Positions 33,782 to 39,632 of a stretch of 39,632 nt of DNA are shown here, one piece after another. A program made the position numbers and the translations under genes. The notes under the pieces were generated by a model. It searched no databases. It had not been told where the DNA came from and saw only the letters and a program-made list of their open reading frames with translations. Position 1 is the stretch's first letter. Each line of letters begins with the position of its first letter. This DNA is from Microcaldota archaeon (lineage in GTDB: Archaea; Micrarchaeota; Micrarchaeia; Anstonellales; Bilamarchaeaceae): NCBI GenBank assembly GCA_014730115.1, contig WJIU01000011.1, positions 1 to 39,632 of the forward strand, written 5' to 3'.

Positions 33782-35050
33782 ATGGCTGTTGCTCTTATTG
33801 TTGGACTCCAGTGGGGGGACGAGGGAAAAGGCAAGATTGTGGACCTTTTCGCCAGGGATTATGATTACATTGTGCGCTTCAACGGCGGGGACAACGCCGG
33901 ACATACCGTAATCAAAGGGAATGAGGAATTCAAGCTCCATCTTCTTCCTTCCGGGATATTCTATCCTGAAAAATTCAAGGTTATAGGGAACGGGCTGGTG
34001 GTGAACCCGGAGACCCTTGGCCGGGAAATAGATGAAGTGGAAAAAAGGAACTATTCCCTGGCAAAATTCCTGCTGAGTTCTGATGCCCACCTCATCATGA
34101 AGTGGCACCAGCTCATGGACGGCACATTCGCCTCCAAAAAGATTGGAACAACAAAAAAGGGCATCGGCCCTGCATATTCCGACAAGGCTTCCAGGACCTT
34201 TGCACTGAGGGCCTGCGACCTTCTTCTTCCTGAAGAGGAGCTTAGAAAAAAGATTGAAACAATTGCAAGCCACGAGAAAACTCTCTTCAGCGCCTTTGGC
34301 ATCCCAGAATTCGATGCCAAAGAAGTGATTGACACCATGCTGCAAGCTTCCAGGAAACTTGTCCCATATATAGCAGATACCCAGTTCATGCTGAACAGGG
34401 CAGTCCGGGATAAAAAGAATATTCTGCTTGAAGGTGCCCAGGGCACCATGCTGGACATTGACCACGGGACATTCCCCTATGTGACGTCTTCCAATGCCAC
34501 CGCTGGAGCTGCATGTACCGGCACCGGAATCCCTCCGAACAGCATCGACCGAATAGTAGGAATTGCCAAGGCATACACCACCAGGGTCGGCAAAGGGCCC
34601 TTCCCCACTGAACTGCAGGGAAAAGAAGGGAATGCACTCCGGACTGCAGGAAACGAATTCGGAACTACCACCGGCAGGCCCCGGAGGTGCGGATGGCTGG
34701 ACCTGGTTGTCCTGAAATTCGCCTGCATGGTCAACGGAGTTACCGAGACCGCCCTCACCAAGCTCGACGTGCTTTCCGGGCTGGATGAGATAAAAGTATG
34801 TACCTCTTACCAGCTTGACGGCTCCGGCATCAGCGATTTCCCCCTTCAGCCTGAAAAGCTTGCCCGGGCAGTGCCGGTCTATGAAAACCTGAAGGGATGG
34901 AAAAAAGACATTTCTGGATGCAGGACCATGGAAGGGCTTCCGCAGGAAGCAGCGGATTACATCGGATTCTTGCAGAATAAGCTGGGAGTCCCGATAAAAA
35001 CAGTTTCAGTGGGCCCGAAAAGGGAGCAGACTATTGCTCCGCCATCCTGA
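33782..35050 (+). CDS. purA: Adenylosuccinate synthetase
   Basis: PurA joins IMP and aspartate using GTP, the first committed step to AMP. The 422-residue protein shows every signature: G-L-Q-W-G-D-E-G-K-G-K at the start (with the catalytic Asp), F-N-G-G-D-N-A-G-H-T, G-I-G-P-A-Y, E-G-A-Q-G-T-M-L-D, the T-S-S-N-A-T-A-G-A loop and T-T-T-G-R-P-R-R-C-G-W. Length is that of the long bacterial/eukaryal-like form rather than the short form (about 340 residues) of many thermophilic archaea. The ATG at 33782 lies 26 nt after a TATA-like box and is preferred to a TTG six codons upstream. The end overlaps the convergent DHH gene by 20 bp. Confidence 0.95.
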   Translation: MAVALIVGLQWGDEGKGKIVDLFARDYDYIVRFNGGDNAGHTVIKGNEEFKLHLLPSGIFYPEKFKVIGNGLVVNPETLGREIDEVEKRNYSLAKFLLSSDAHLIMKWHQLMDGTFASKKIGTTKKGIGPAYSDKASRTFALRACDLLLPEEELRKKIETIASHEKTLFSAFGIPEFDAKEVIDTMLQASRKLVPYIADTQFMLNRAVRDKKNILLEGAQGTMLDIDHGTFPYVTSSNATAGAACTGTGIPPNSIDRIVGIAKAYTTRVGKGPFPTELQGKEGNALRTAGNEFGTTTGRPRRCGWLDLVVLKFACMVNGVTETALTKLDVLSGLDEIKVCTSYQLDGSGISDFPLQPEKLARAVPVYENLKGWKKDISGCRTMEGLPQEAADYIGFLQNKLGVPIKTVSVGPKREQTIAPPS

Positions 35051-35984
35051 CAAAGACTTCCACGCATTTCTCAAGGGTTTCTTCTGTGTGCTCCTTGGAT
35101 GAGGCGCCCGCAGCCTTGGGATGCCCGCCGCCTGCCCCTCCGAAGGCATTTCCCACTTCCGAAAGCACCTTGTTGAGGGGAACCCTGACATGCTTTCCGG
35201 CCCTTGCCGATATCCTTGTCTCCCGCTCCCGGTCTCTCCAGCTGGCCACAAATGCAACGTCTGCGGCTTCGGCCAGCAGGGACGCGGCACTGCTCTCATT
35301 GCTGCCGACTTCGCTGGTCGCAATGATGTATCCTCCCGAGTAAACATATTTTACCCTGCTCATCGCCTTGAGCATTGCCATCTTGGCATCACCGCTTGGC
35401 TCGGGCTCTGCATATTCCAGCAGCTCCGCATATTCGGCATCAGCCTTTTCCATGAGTTCTGCCAGGATGGAAAAACTCTCCTTTCTGGCAGACTTGAATC
35501 TTGCCGCATCGGCAATTATGCCTACGGCAAGGGCAAAGGCAGCTTCCCTGTCAGTTTCAGGATAAAGGGCGGCAATCATTTCCGCAGTGGAAGGAGATTT
35601 GTCATCGATTATCTCAAACTCTGCCTTCATGTCCCTTCCTTCTGCCTGGTGGTGGTCTATTATGCACAGTATATCCCAGCCCCTGGCATCCGGAAGAAGG
35701 GTGTATGTGCCGGTATCAACTGCAACCATGCCGTCAAATTCTTTTTTGTCCAGGGAGGCAGGCTCTGAAACTTCCATGCTGAAGCGCTCGGCGAGCATTT
35801 TTGCCCCCTCCCTCATCTCTTCCGAGGTGCAGATTACGCTGTTTGGAAGTATTTTGCTCATTGCAAATGCCGAGGAAATAGCATCAGCGTCTGCCCTGCT
35901 GTGGGTGGCAATTGCAATCCTGCTTTCGCGGTATTTCGAAAGAAAGGCCTCAAATGTCTTACGAAGCCCCTCCTGATTTTCCAT
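35031..35984 (-). CDS. DHH/DHHA1 family phosphoesterase (NrnA/RecJ-like)
   Basis: The 317-residue protein has the metal-binding motifs of the DHH family: T-H-S-R-A-D-A-D (28-34, motif I), V-A-V-D-T-G (D90), I-D-H-H (110-112), G-I-I-A-D-A (motif IV) and, at the end, the DHHA1 substrate-binding G-G-G-H-P-K-A-A-G. Relatives degrade short RNAs, pAp or single-stranded DNA with Mn ions. In many archaea a gene of this type ends the exosome operon, as here, so a part in RNA turnover is likely. Motif I usually has Pro before the first Asp; here it is Ala. The gene starts 26 bp inside the prefoldin gene. Confidence 0.88.
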   Translation of the reverse strand: MENQEGLRKTFEAFLSKYRESRIAIATHSRADADAISSAFAMSKILPNSVICTSEEMREGAKMLAERFSMEVSEPASLDKKEFDGMVAVDTGTYTLLPDARGWDILCIIDHHQAEGRDMKAEFEIIDDKSPSTAEMIAALYPETDREAAFALAVGIIADAARFKSARKESFSILAELMEKADAEYAELLEYAEPEPSGDAKMAMLKAMSRVKYVYSGGYIIATSEVGSNESSAASLLAEAADVAFVASWRDRERETRISARAGKHVRVPLNKVLSEVGNAFGGAGGGHPKAAGASSKEHTEETLEKCVEVFVRMAEQ

Positions 35985-36312
35985 AATCCTTCATTCTCTC
36001 CTGCAGCTGTTTCTGGGTGTCCATTACCGTTCCCCGGAGCTTTTCCTCCTGTTTCTCAAGTGCGTTAAGCTTTACCTGGAGAAGCTCCTGCTTCTCTTTG
36101 AGGTCCTTTTCCGCTTCTTCCTTTGTGGTCGCGATGGTAATGGAACCGACCGAGCGGTACACTTCGCCTTTTGCCTTTTTCAGCTCTTCCATTGCATTCT
36201 TTACCTCATTCAGCTGCACCTGGAGCTGGTGTTTCTGTATAAGCACGACTTCCAGCTGTTTTTCCAGGTTCTCGTATTCCATCAGGTTCTTGTTTAAATC
36301 CTCGTTTGTCAT
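35959..36312 (-). CDS. pfdB: Prefoldin subunit beta
   Basis: The 117-residue protein is a long coiled coil on both sides of a short beta hairpin (about residues 48-65, V-Y-R-S-V-G-S-I-T-I-A-T), the beta-type prefoldin layout. Prefoldin holds unfolded proteins and passes them to the thermosome. The start Asn/Glu-rich helix and the conserved Y-R-S-V-G are typical. It overlaps pcc1 by ATGA and the DHH gene by 26 bp, at the place in the exosome operon where pfdB is normally found. Confidence 0.93.
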   Translation of the reverse strand: MTNEDLNKNLMEYENLEKQLEVVLIQKHQLQVQLNEVKNAMEELKKAKGEVYRSVGSITIATTKEEAEKDLKEKQELLQVKLNALEKQEEKLRGTVMDTQKQLQERMKDYGKSGGAS

Positions 36313-36557
36313 TTTTGCACCTCTTCCAAAGATTCAAATACCTGCAATGCCCTCAGATAAGCATTTGCGGTTGCCCTCAGGGCAACAACATCCTTTGCCT
36401 GTATCTCTATTAAAAGGACATTCCCCTTTTTTGAAACTTCCGCTTCAGCACGGCCGCCTGTGTGCCCTTCGTGGGAAACTGCCTTTTCTGCAGCTTCCAG
36501 CTCTTCCTTTGTATCATAAGAGCTTTCCAGAAGACATTTCAGGGGCGCACTTTTCAT
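36309..36557 (-). CDS. pcc1: KEOPS complex subunit Pcc1
   Basis: The 82-residue protein ends with the Pcc1 signature V-V-A-L-R-A-T-A-N-A-Y-L-R-A-L-Q (about 56-71), preceded by the strand N-V-L-L-I-E-I. Pcc1 is the small dimerisation subunit of KEOPS, which makes the t6A base at position 37 of ANN-reading tRNAs with Kae1, Bud32 and Cgi121. Length is normal for archaeal Pcc1. The gene overlaps both neighbours by ATGA. Confidence 0.85.
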   Translation of the reverse strand: MKSAPLKCLLESSYDTKEELEAAEKAVSHEGHTGGRAEAEVSKKGNVLLIEIQAKDVVALRATANAYLRALQVFESLEEVQK

Positions 36558-36808
36558 TCATTCACCTTTTCCTCACCGGACCAGCCCCATCTGCCGAGCT
36601 CATCCACCTTGATTGTGGCTACAAGGGCTGCCCTGCCGCTTTTTTCCTCGACAATATGCACCCTTTCTTCGCCTTTCTTTCTTGCAATCTCGGCAAGCTG
36701 GGCGATGGTGTGCTTGCCCCTGCTAATGTAGCTTTCCCGGTTCTCCCTGGCCAGTTTTTTTGCAAGTTCCCTGGTTTCCTTGGAGGCGTACCGGCTGGTG
36801 CTATACAT
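36554..36808 (-). CDS. Minimal Brix-domain (Imp4-like) protein
   Basis: The 84-residue protein matches only the first part of archaeal Imp4/Brix proteins: T-S-R-Y-A-S-K-E-T-R-E-L-A-K (4-17), Y-I-S-R-G-K-H-T-I-A-Q-L-A (27-39), a G-E-E-R-V-H-I-V-E-E strand and a final W-G-W. Brix proteins bind ribosomal RNA during ribosome assembly and are usually near 160-190 residues in archaea, so the second half of the domain is missing. Its slot between rpoP and pcc1 is where the Brix gene is found in archaeal exosome operons, which supports the call. It shares one base with the rpoP-like stop codon. Confidence 0.65.
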   Translation of the reverse strand: MYSTSRYASKETRELAKKLARENRESYISRGKHTIAQLAEIARKKGEERVHIVEEKSGRAALVATIKVDELGRWGWSGEEKVNE

Positions 36809-36939
36809 TAGTCAGTCTTTACCTCTTTGGCAATAGGGGGCCTTGCTTTAATCAGGATTTTGGCACCGGTGCTTGGAAACGCGAACTTGTCCCCGACCGT
36901 TACCTTTGCTCCGGTTTTCAGGTCTTTGTATTCTCCCAT
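36808..36939 (-). CDS. rpoP: RNA polymerase subunit P (Rpo12)-like protein without zinc cysteines
   Basis: The 43-residue protein starts at the ATG at 36939, with GGTGG just ahead of it. Its C-terminal half, G-A-K-I-L-I-K-A-R-P-P-I-A-K-E-V-K, is the hallmark of archaeal RpoP (Rpb12/Rpc10), and it sits directly after eL43, the normal place. Yet the two cysteine pairs that bind zinc in this family (C-x-x-C-G near the start, C-P-x-C-G before K-I-L) are replaced: the first half reads Y-K-D-L-K-T-G and the second F-P-S-T-G. No cysteine is left in the protein. Rpo12 helps join Rpo3 and Rpo2 in the polymerase; this version must fold without metal. The identity rests on the tail and the gene order. 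Confidence 0.72.
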   Translation of the reverse strand: MGEYKDLKTGAKVTVGDKFAFPSTGAKILIKARPPIAKEVKTD

Positions 36940-36950
36940 ATAACCACCTG

Positions 36951-37187
36951 TCAAGAACTCTGCACATACTCTGAAATGAGACGCTTGGAAATCTGGCCGG
37001 CCTCGCTCCCAAACGTATATGCCCCCCCTGCAAACTTTGTTTTGCAGGACCCGCAAATCCAGAGTGCATTGCCCTTGCGCACCAGCTTGAACTTCCTGCA
37101 TTTGGGGCACTCGTAGCGGGTTTTTTTTGCCTGGATTGCCTTGTCATAGAGCTTCCGGTTTGAGGCACCATACTTTGAACTGCGCAT
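36951..37187 (-). CDS. rpl37ae: Large-subunit ribosomal protein eL43 (L37Ae)
   Basis: The 78-residue protein has the basic start (S-S-K-Y-G-A-S-N-R-K), the zinc pairs C-P-K-C (27-30) and C-G-S-C (45-48) and the conserved F-A-G-G-A-Y-T after the second pair. It binds 23S rRNA. The start ATG lies 5 bases after the rrp42 stop, and 11 bases separate its stop from the rpoP-like gene. Confidence 0.92.
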   Translation of the reverse strand: MRSSKYGASNRKLYDKAIQAKKTRYECPKCRKFKLVRKGNALWICGSCKTKFAGGAYTFGSEAGQISKRLISEYVQSS

Positions 37188-37192
37188 TTATA

Positions 37193-37984
37193 CTACCCCT
37201 TTATGATATTTCTTAGCTGGTTTCCGCTTTTAAATGCTATGTCTATATTGTTCAGTAGCTCGTCCTTGGTAAGGGAGCCTTCATCCTTCTGCATTGAGCA
37301 GACGTGCTTCTCGGTTGTCCCTATGGTGAGCGCGGTCTCTGCCACGTTTTCCTCGTCCCTTATGGGGTCGACCAGCCAGACGCCGTTTATCTTTACCATG
37401 GTAGTGGAAACCGGGAGCACATCCATCTTCAATGGGCCGGCGTACTCCCCCCTTACAATTTTTCCATCCTCAACCTTTGGTATCTGTGTATTGGTCAGGG
37501 CAGCGGTGGCTGCCAGGTTTGCGGTATCGGTGTAGTTCCCGGTGTGGTCGAGCACATAAAGGTCAAGGAAAAGGCCCAGGACCTTGTCCTCCTCGATAAA
37601 GAATGATTTGACATCAATGCATTCTGCGCTCCTTATCGCACGGTCAACAACCCTGGCCATCTCAATGGAATTCTCTCTGGGGGGGCCCGGCTCGAATGTT
37701 GGCGATGCGGTGGGCAGGTGCTCGGAATTGGTAATCATGACGCCCTCATTAGGCCGGTCCGGAAACGGGGTCAGGGTATCAAATTTCACTGCAGCAAGCA
37801 CCTTGGTGTTCCCTATCTGGGCCAGTGCAGAGCCTTCCGCGGTTTTTATTACTGATTTCTGCACCCTGGCTTTGCGGTAGTCATCAAAACCCCTTCCGTC
37901 AAACCGTACACCCTTTTCCAGGGTGCTTTCCATTACATCCCGTCTTATATAGGACAATATTATGTCTTTTGTTTCTTCTCCCAT
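37193..37984 (-). CDS. rrp42: Exosome complex component Rrp42
   Basis: The 263-residue protein is the non-catalytic RNase PH-type subunit that alternates with Rrp41 in the exosome ring. Visible are D-G-R-G-F-D-D-Y-R, S-A-L-A-Q-I-G-N-T-K-V-L-A-A-V-K, P-F-P-D-R-P-N-E-G and the S-x-E-x-A-R-x-V-D-R helix. As expected, it lacks the phosphate-site and acidic residues of the active partner. The ATG at 37984 is preferred to a GTG four codons upstream, because GGTGAT lies right before the ATG and the GTG would fall inside rrp41. Confidence 0.94.
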   Translation of the reverse strand: MGEETKDIILSYIRRDVMESTLEKGVRFDGRGFDDYRKARVQKSVIKTAEGSALAQIGNTKVLAAVKFDTLTPFPDRPNEGVMITNSEHLPTASPTFEPGPPRENSIEMARVVDRAIRSAECIDVKSFFIEEDKVLGLFLDLYVLDHTGNYTDTANLAATAALTNTQIPKVEDGKIVRGEYAGPLKMDVLPVSTTMVKINGVWLVDPIRDEENVAETALTIGTTEKHVCSMQKDEGSLTKDELLNNIDIAFKSGNQLRNIIKG

Positions 37985-37989
37985 AATTA

Positions 37990-38730
37990 TCACCACTCGA
38001 TATTTTCATCTTCACCCTTTTCGTAAATCTTCTTGAGGGCAGCGCTCTGCATATCATAGATGTTGTCGCAGGTCTTCTCTGCCATCTCCACCATTTTTGC
38101 GATTTCGTCCCTGGTGAGAAGGCCGTCCATCTGCAAAAGCAAAATCTTCCTGTCCTGGTGGGACATTGCAATTGGGACGTCTGACTGGCCCTGGTTGTCT
38201 TCCTCCTTGTTCAGGTCCACTATGAGCTCGTCCCCTGCTTTCCCTACTGCAACTGATGAAACAACATCCTTCATCGGAATGCCTGCGTTCACCAGTGCCA
38301 CTGCGGCTGCAGTGACTGAGGCAGTCCTCGTGCCTCCGCTTGCCTGCAGGACATCAATGAAAATGTCAATCTGGGTGTTCGGGAACCTTTCAGAGATTAT
38401 CAGGTTCTCAAATGTTTCCCTGATTACCTTGGAAAGCTCGGTGCTTCTCCGGGAAGGCCCGCTTCTTCCGTGCTCTTCCAGGGAAGCGAACGGAGACATC
38501 ATGTACCTGCATTTCACAATTGAGCGGTAAGGGCTTGCCTCGTGCCTGGGAATGCATTCCCTGGGTCCGTAAACCCCGCAGATTATCTTGTTTCCGCCCC
38601 ACTCTATATAAGCCGAGCCGTCAGCCTCATTGAGGATGCCGGCCTCTATGCGAATGGACCTGGTTTCCTCCGGCGTTCTTCCGTCTATCCTTTTTCCGTC
38701 AACAATAAGCTGAACTTTTTCTTTTGCCAT
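37990..38730 (-). CDS. rrp41: Exosome complex exonuclease Rrp41 (catalytic)
   Basis: The 246-residue subunit carries the phosphorolytic active site of the archaeal exosome, removing nucleotides from RNA 3' ends or adding tails in reverse. It has R-x-D-G-R-T-P-E-E, Y-G-P-R-E, the phosphate loop S-G-G-T-R-T-A-S (131-138) and the acidic cluster D-L-N-K-E-E-D with catalytic D184 in Q-S-D-V-P-I-A. The 5' end follows the rrp4 stop by 4 bases, and 5 bases separate it from the rrp42 ATG, so the three ring genes are cotranscribed. Confidence 0.96.
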   Translation of the reverse strand: MAKEKVQLIVDGKRIDGRTPEETRSIRIEAGILNEADGSAYIEWGGNKIICGVYGPRECIPRHEASPYRSIVKCRYMMSPFASLEEHGRSGPSRRSTELSKVIRETFENLIISERFPNTQIDIFIDVLQASGGTRTASVTAAAVALVNAGIPMKDVVSSVAVGKAGDELIVDLNKEEDNQGQSDVPIAMSHQDRKILLLQMDGLLTRDEIAKMVEMAEKTCDNIYDMQSAALKKIYEKGEDENIEW

Positions 38731-38734
38731 TGTT

Positions 38735-39343
38735 TCAACCCTGTGTTTCCTTTTTTAGCATCTCAGCCATCTCGTCCGTAAGTCCGGAGCGGTGGGCCTT
38801 CTGCTTGACTAAACTGATTGCCTTCAGAACAAGCGGGATATTGCTTTTTTCGCTTATCCAGACATATCCGTTGTTGCCTACCATCACATCTCCTTCTGCA
38901 TGCTCCCTCAGCAGGTTGAGCATGCTGCTTTTCCTTCCAATCAGCCGTGGAGTCTTGGAAGGCGGGAAATCCACTACCTTCCCCCTGGGGAGCCTTCTGA
39001 CTTCCCCAAGCTCGGTGTCCCCTACTTCAGTTACCATTTTTACCCTGCACATTACAATGTCTCCGCGCTGGAGCTTGACTTTTACGTCCCGGCCTACAAT
39101 AAGGCCCTCCTGCGGAAGGTTGAGGTCAACAAGGTAGCCTGCTCTTCTGATGTTGGTAACTATGCCTATAATAGTATCCCCCACTGAAGGGCGGTATGCC
39201 GATTCCAGGGCAATGTACCTCCCTTCCTCGTCAAGGGTTCCTATAACCTCAGCATAGGTGGCTTCCCCGTCAAAGAAAGTGTGGGGTATTTTTGCCCTGC
39301 CATCTGCTATCTTTTCTCCAGGTAATACAACTCTTTTTTCCAT
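38735..39343 (-). CDS. rrp4: Exosome RNA-binding cap protein Rrp4
   Basis: The 202-residue protein has an N-terminal beta domain (V-V-L-P-G-E-K-I, about 1-55), an S1 domain (P-S-V-G-D-T-I-I-G-I-V, about 56-125) and a KH-like domain with L-I-G-R-K-S-S-M-L (about 133-141). It caps the Rrp41-Rrp42 ring and feeds RNA into it. It is the first gene of this operon; a TATA-like box and an AGAGG ribosome-binding site precede it. In many archaea psmA and SBDS genes stand before rrp4, but here a divergent S-layer gene does. Confidence 0.95.
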   Translation of the reverse strand: MEKRVVLPGEKIADGRAKIPHTFFDGEATYAEVIGTLDEEGRYIALESAYRPSVGDTIIGIVTNIRRAGYLVDLNLPQEGLIVGRDVKVKLQRGDIVMCRVKMVTEVGDTELGEVRRLPRGKVVDFPPSKTPRLIGRKSSMLNLLREHAEGDVMVGNNGYVWISEKSNIPLVLKAISLVKQKAHRSGLTDEMAEMLKKETQG

Positions 39344-39387
39344 TTCAAAACCTCTGAAAATTCAGCTTTTTCATACATTAGAGGTGC

Positions 39388-39394
39388 TTTAAAA
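39388..39394 (-). promoter_or_regulatory. TATA box of the exosome operon
   Basis: TTTTAAA on the minus strand lies about 48 nt before the rrp4 ATG, predicting a leader of about 20 nt that contains AGAGG seven bases before the start codon. This operon thus seems to use a leadered message, unlike many genes in the window. Confidence 0.5.
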
Positions 39395-39491
39395 CCAGAA
39401 TAAAGTACCGGTTCTTGTCTCTGTACAAACTAGTTGTTGTCCGCAAAGCTTTTTAATTTACTCATAGAGGCTTTTTGGTTTAGGTGACCAT

Positions 39492-39632
39492 ATGAAAATA
39501 AACTTCAGGAAAATCGGAGCAGTTGTTGCAGGGGCAACAATCCTGGCAGGCTCAGCCGCCTTTGCCGGGCTTACTTTTGGTTCCACCACTTTGGTGGACG
39601 ATGATGGTGCCCCAGCAGCAAAGGTAGTCGTG
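39492..39632 (+). CDS. S-layer protein, N-terminal fragment (cut by the window edge)
   Basis: The first 47 codons are visible. They encode a signal peptide (K-I-N-F-R-K-I-G-A-V-V-A-G-A, then A-F-A-G) followed by S-T-T-L-V-D-D-D-G-A-P-A-A-K-V-V-V, the start of the S-layer N-terminal domain found in methanococcal and DPANN S-layer proteins. The product forms the crystalline outer cell coat. A TATA-like run (about 39449-39460) and GGTGA five bases before the ATG precede it. High expression would be expected. Confidence 0.8.
   Translation, partial: MKINFRKIGAVVAGATILAGSAAFAGLTFGSTTLVDDDGAPAAKVVV

Noticed and set aside
36940..37110. Long N-terminal extension of the RpoP-like frame
   Set aside because: It runs antiparallel to nothing known but overlaps the eL43 gene in another frame; a ribosome-binding site stands before the ATG at 36939.

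Overview
The window is a gene-dense stretch of an archaeal chromosome. The lineage signal comes from an archaeal-order exosome/ribosome operon (Rrp4, Rrp41, Rrp42, eL43, RpoP-like, Brix-like, Pcc1, prefoldin beta, DHH), archaeal-type RNase HI and Elp3, a Fap7/AK6 kinase, a HerA ATPase, an intron-containing tRNA-Ser(UGA), a tRNA-splicing endonuclease homologue, a secreted Lon-like protease (COG1750-like) and an S-layer N-terminus. Many genes have a TATA-like box centred about 24-27 nt before the start codon, so many transcripts should be leaderless; this was also used to correct several start codons. Very small housekeeping proteins and giant surface proteins suggest a DPANN-type archaeon (Micrarchaeota, Diapherotrites or Aenigmarchaeota-like), but the phylum cannot be fixed by eye.

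Layout. 1-2.2 kb is accessory: the 3' end of an IS200/IS605-type tnpB, an orphan DNA methyltransferase and a truncated IS630-type transposase. 2.2-6.4 kb is one giant beta-helix surface protein. 6.4-12.3 kb carries rnhA, a membrane PH-domain protein, a degenerate tRNA-endonuclease subunit, a small unknown protein, a HerA ATPase, a secreted Ig-like protein and elp3. 12.3-15.5 kb has a coiled-coil protein overlapping a membrane-anchored secreted Lon-type protease, then a LarE-like PP-loop protein.

The most unusual region is 15.4-31.6 kb. A tightly coupled nine-gene operon on the minus strand (transcribed 27.9 to 15.4 kb) encodes six diverged paralogous polytopic membrane proteins, a 1295-residue lipoprotein, a triple zinc-ribbon protein and a GNAT-like protein. 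Diverging from the same intergenic region is a gene for a 1204-residue protein with a signal peptide, a short ectodomain, one membrane segment and a very long Gln/Glu/Arg-rich tail. The six paralogues share an N-terminal interfacial motif, a central P-x-G-h-h-L-R-S...TR..G..LIAL motif and a C-terminal tail. I read this as an undescribed cell-envelope machine, possibly analogous to VirB6/TrbL or CedA channel components; that functional link is inference.

31.6-35 kb returns to cytosolic genes (PadR-type regulator, AK6, ScpB, tRNA-Ser with two interruptions, ACT-domain protein, purA). 35-39.3 kb is the exosome operon on the minus strand, in which the RpoP-like subunit has lost all its zinc cysteines and the Brix protein is only 84 residues. 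The window ends in the first 47 codons of an S-layer protein.
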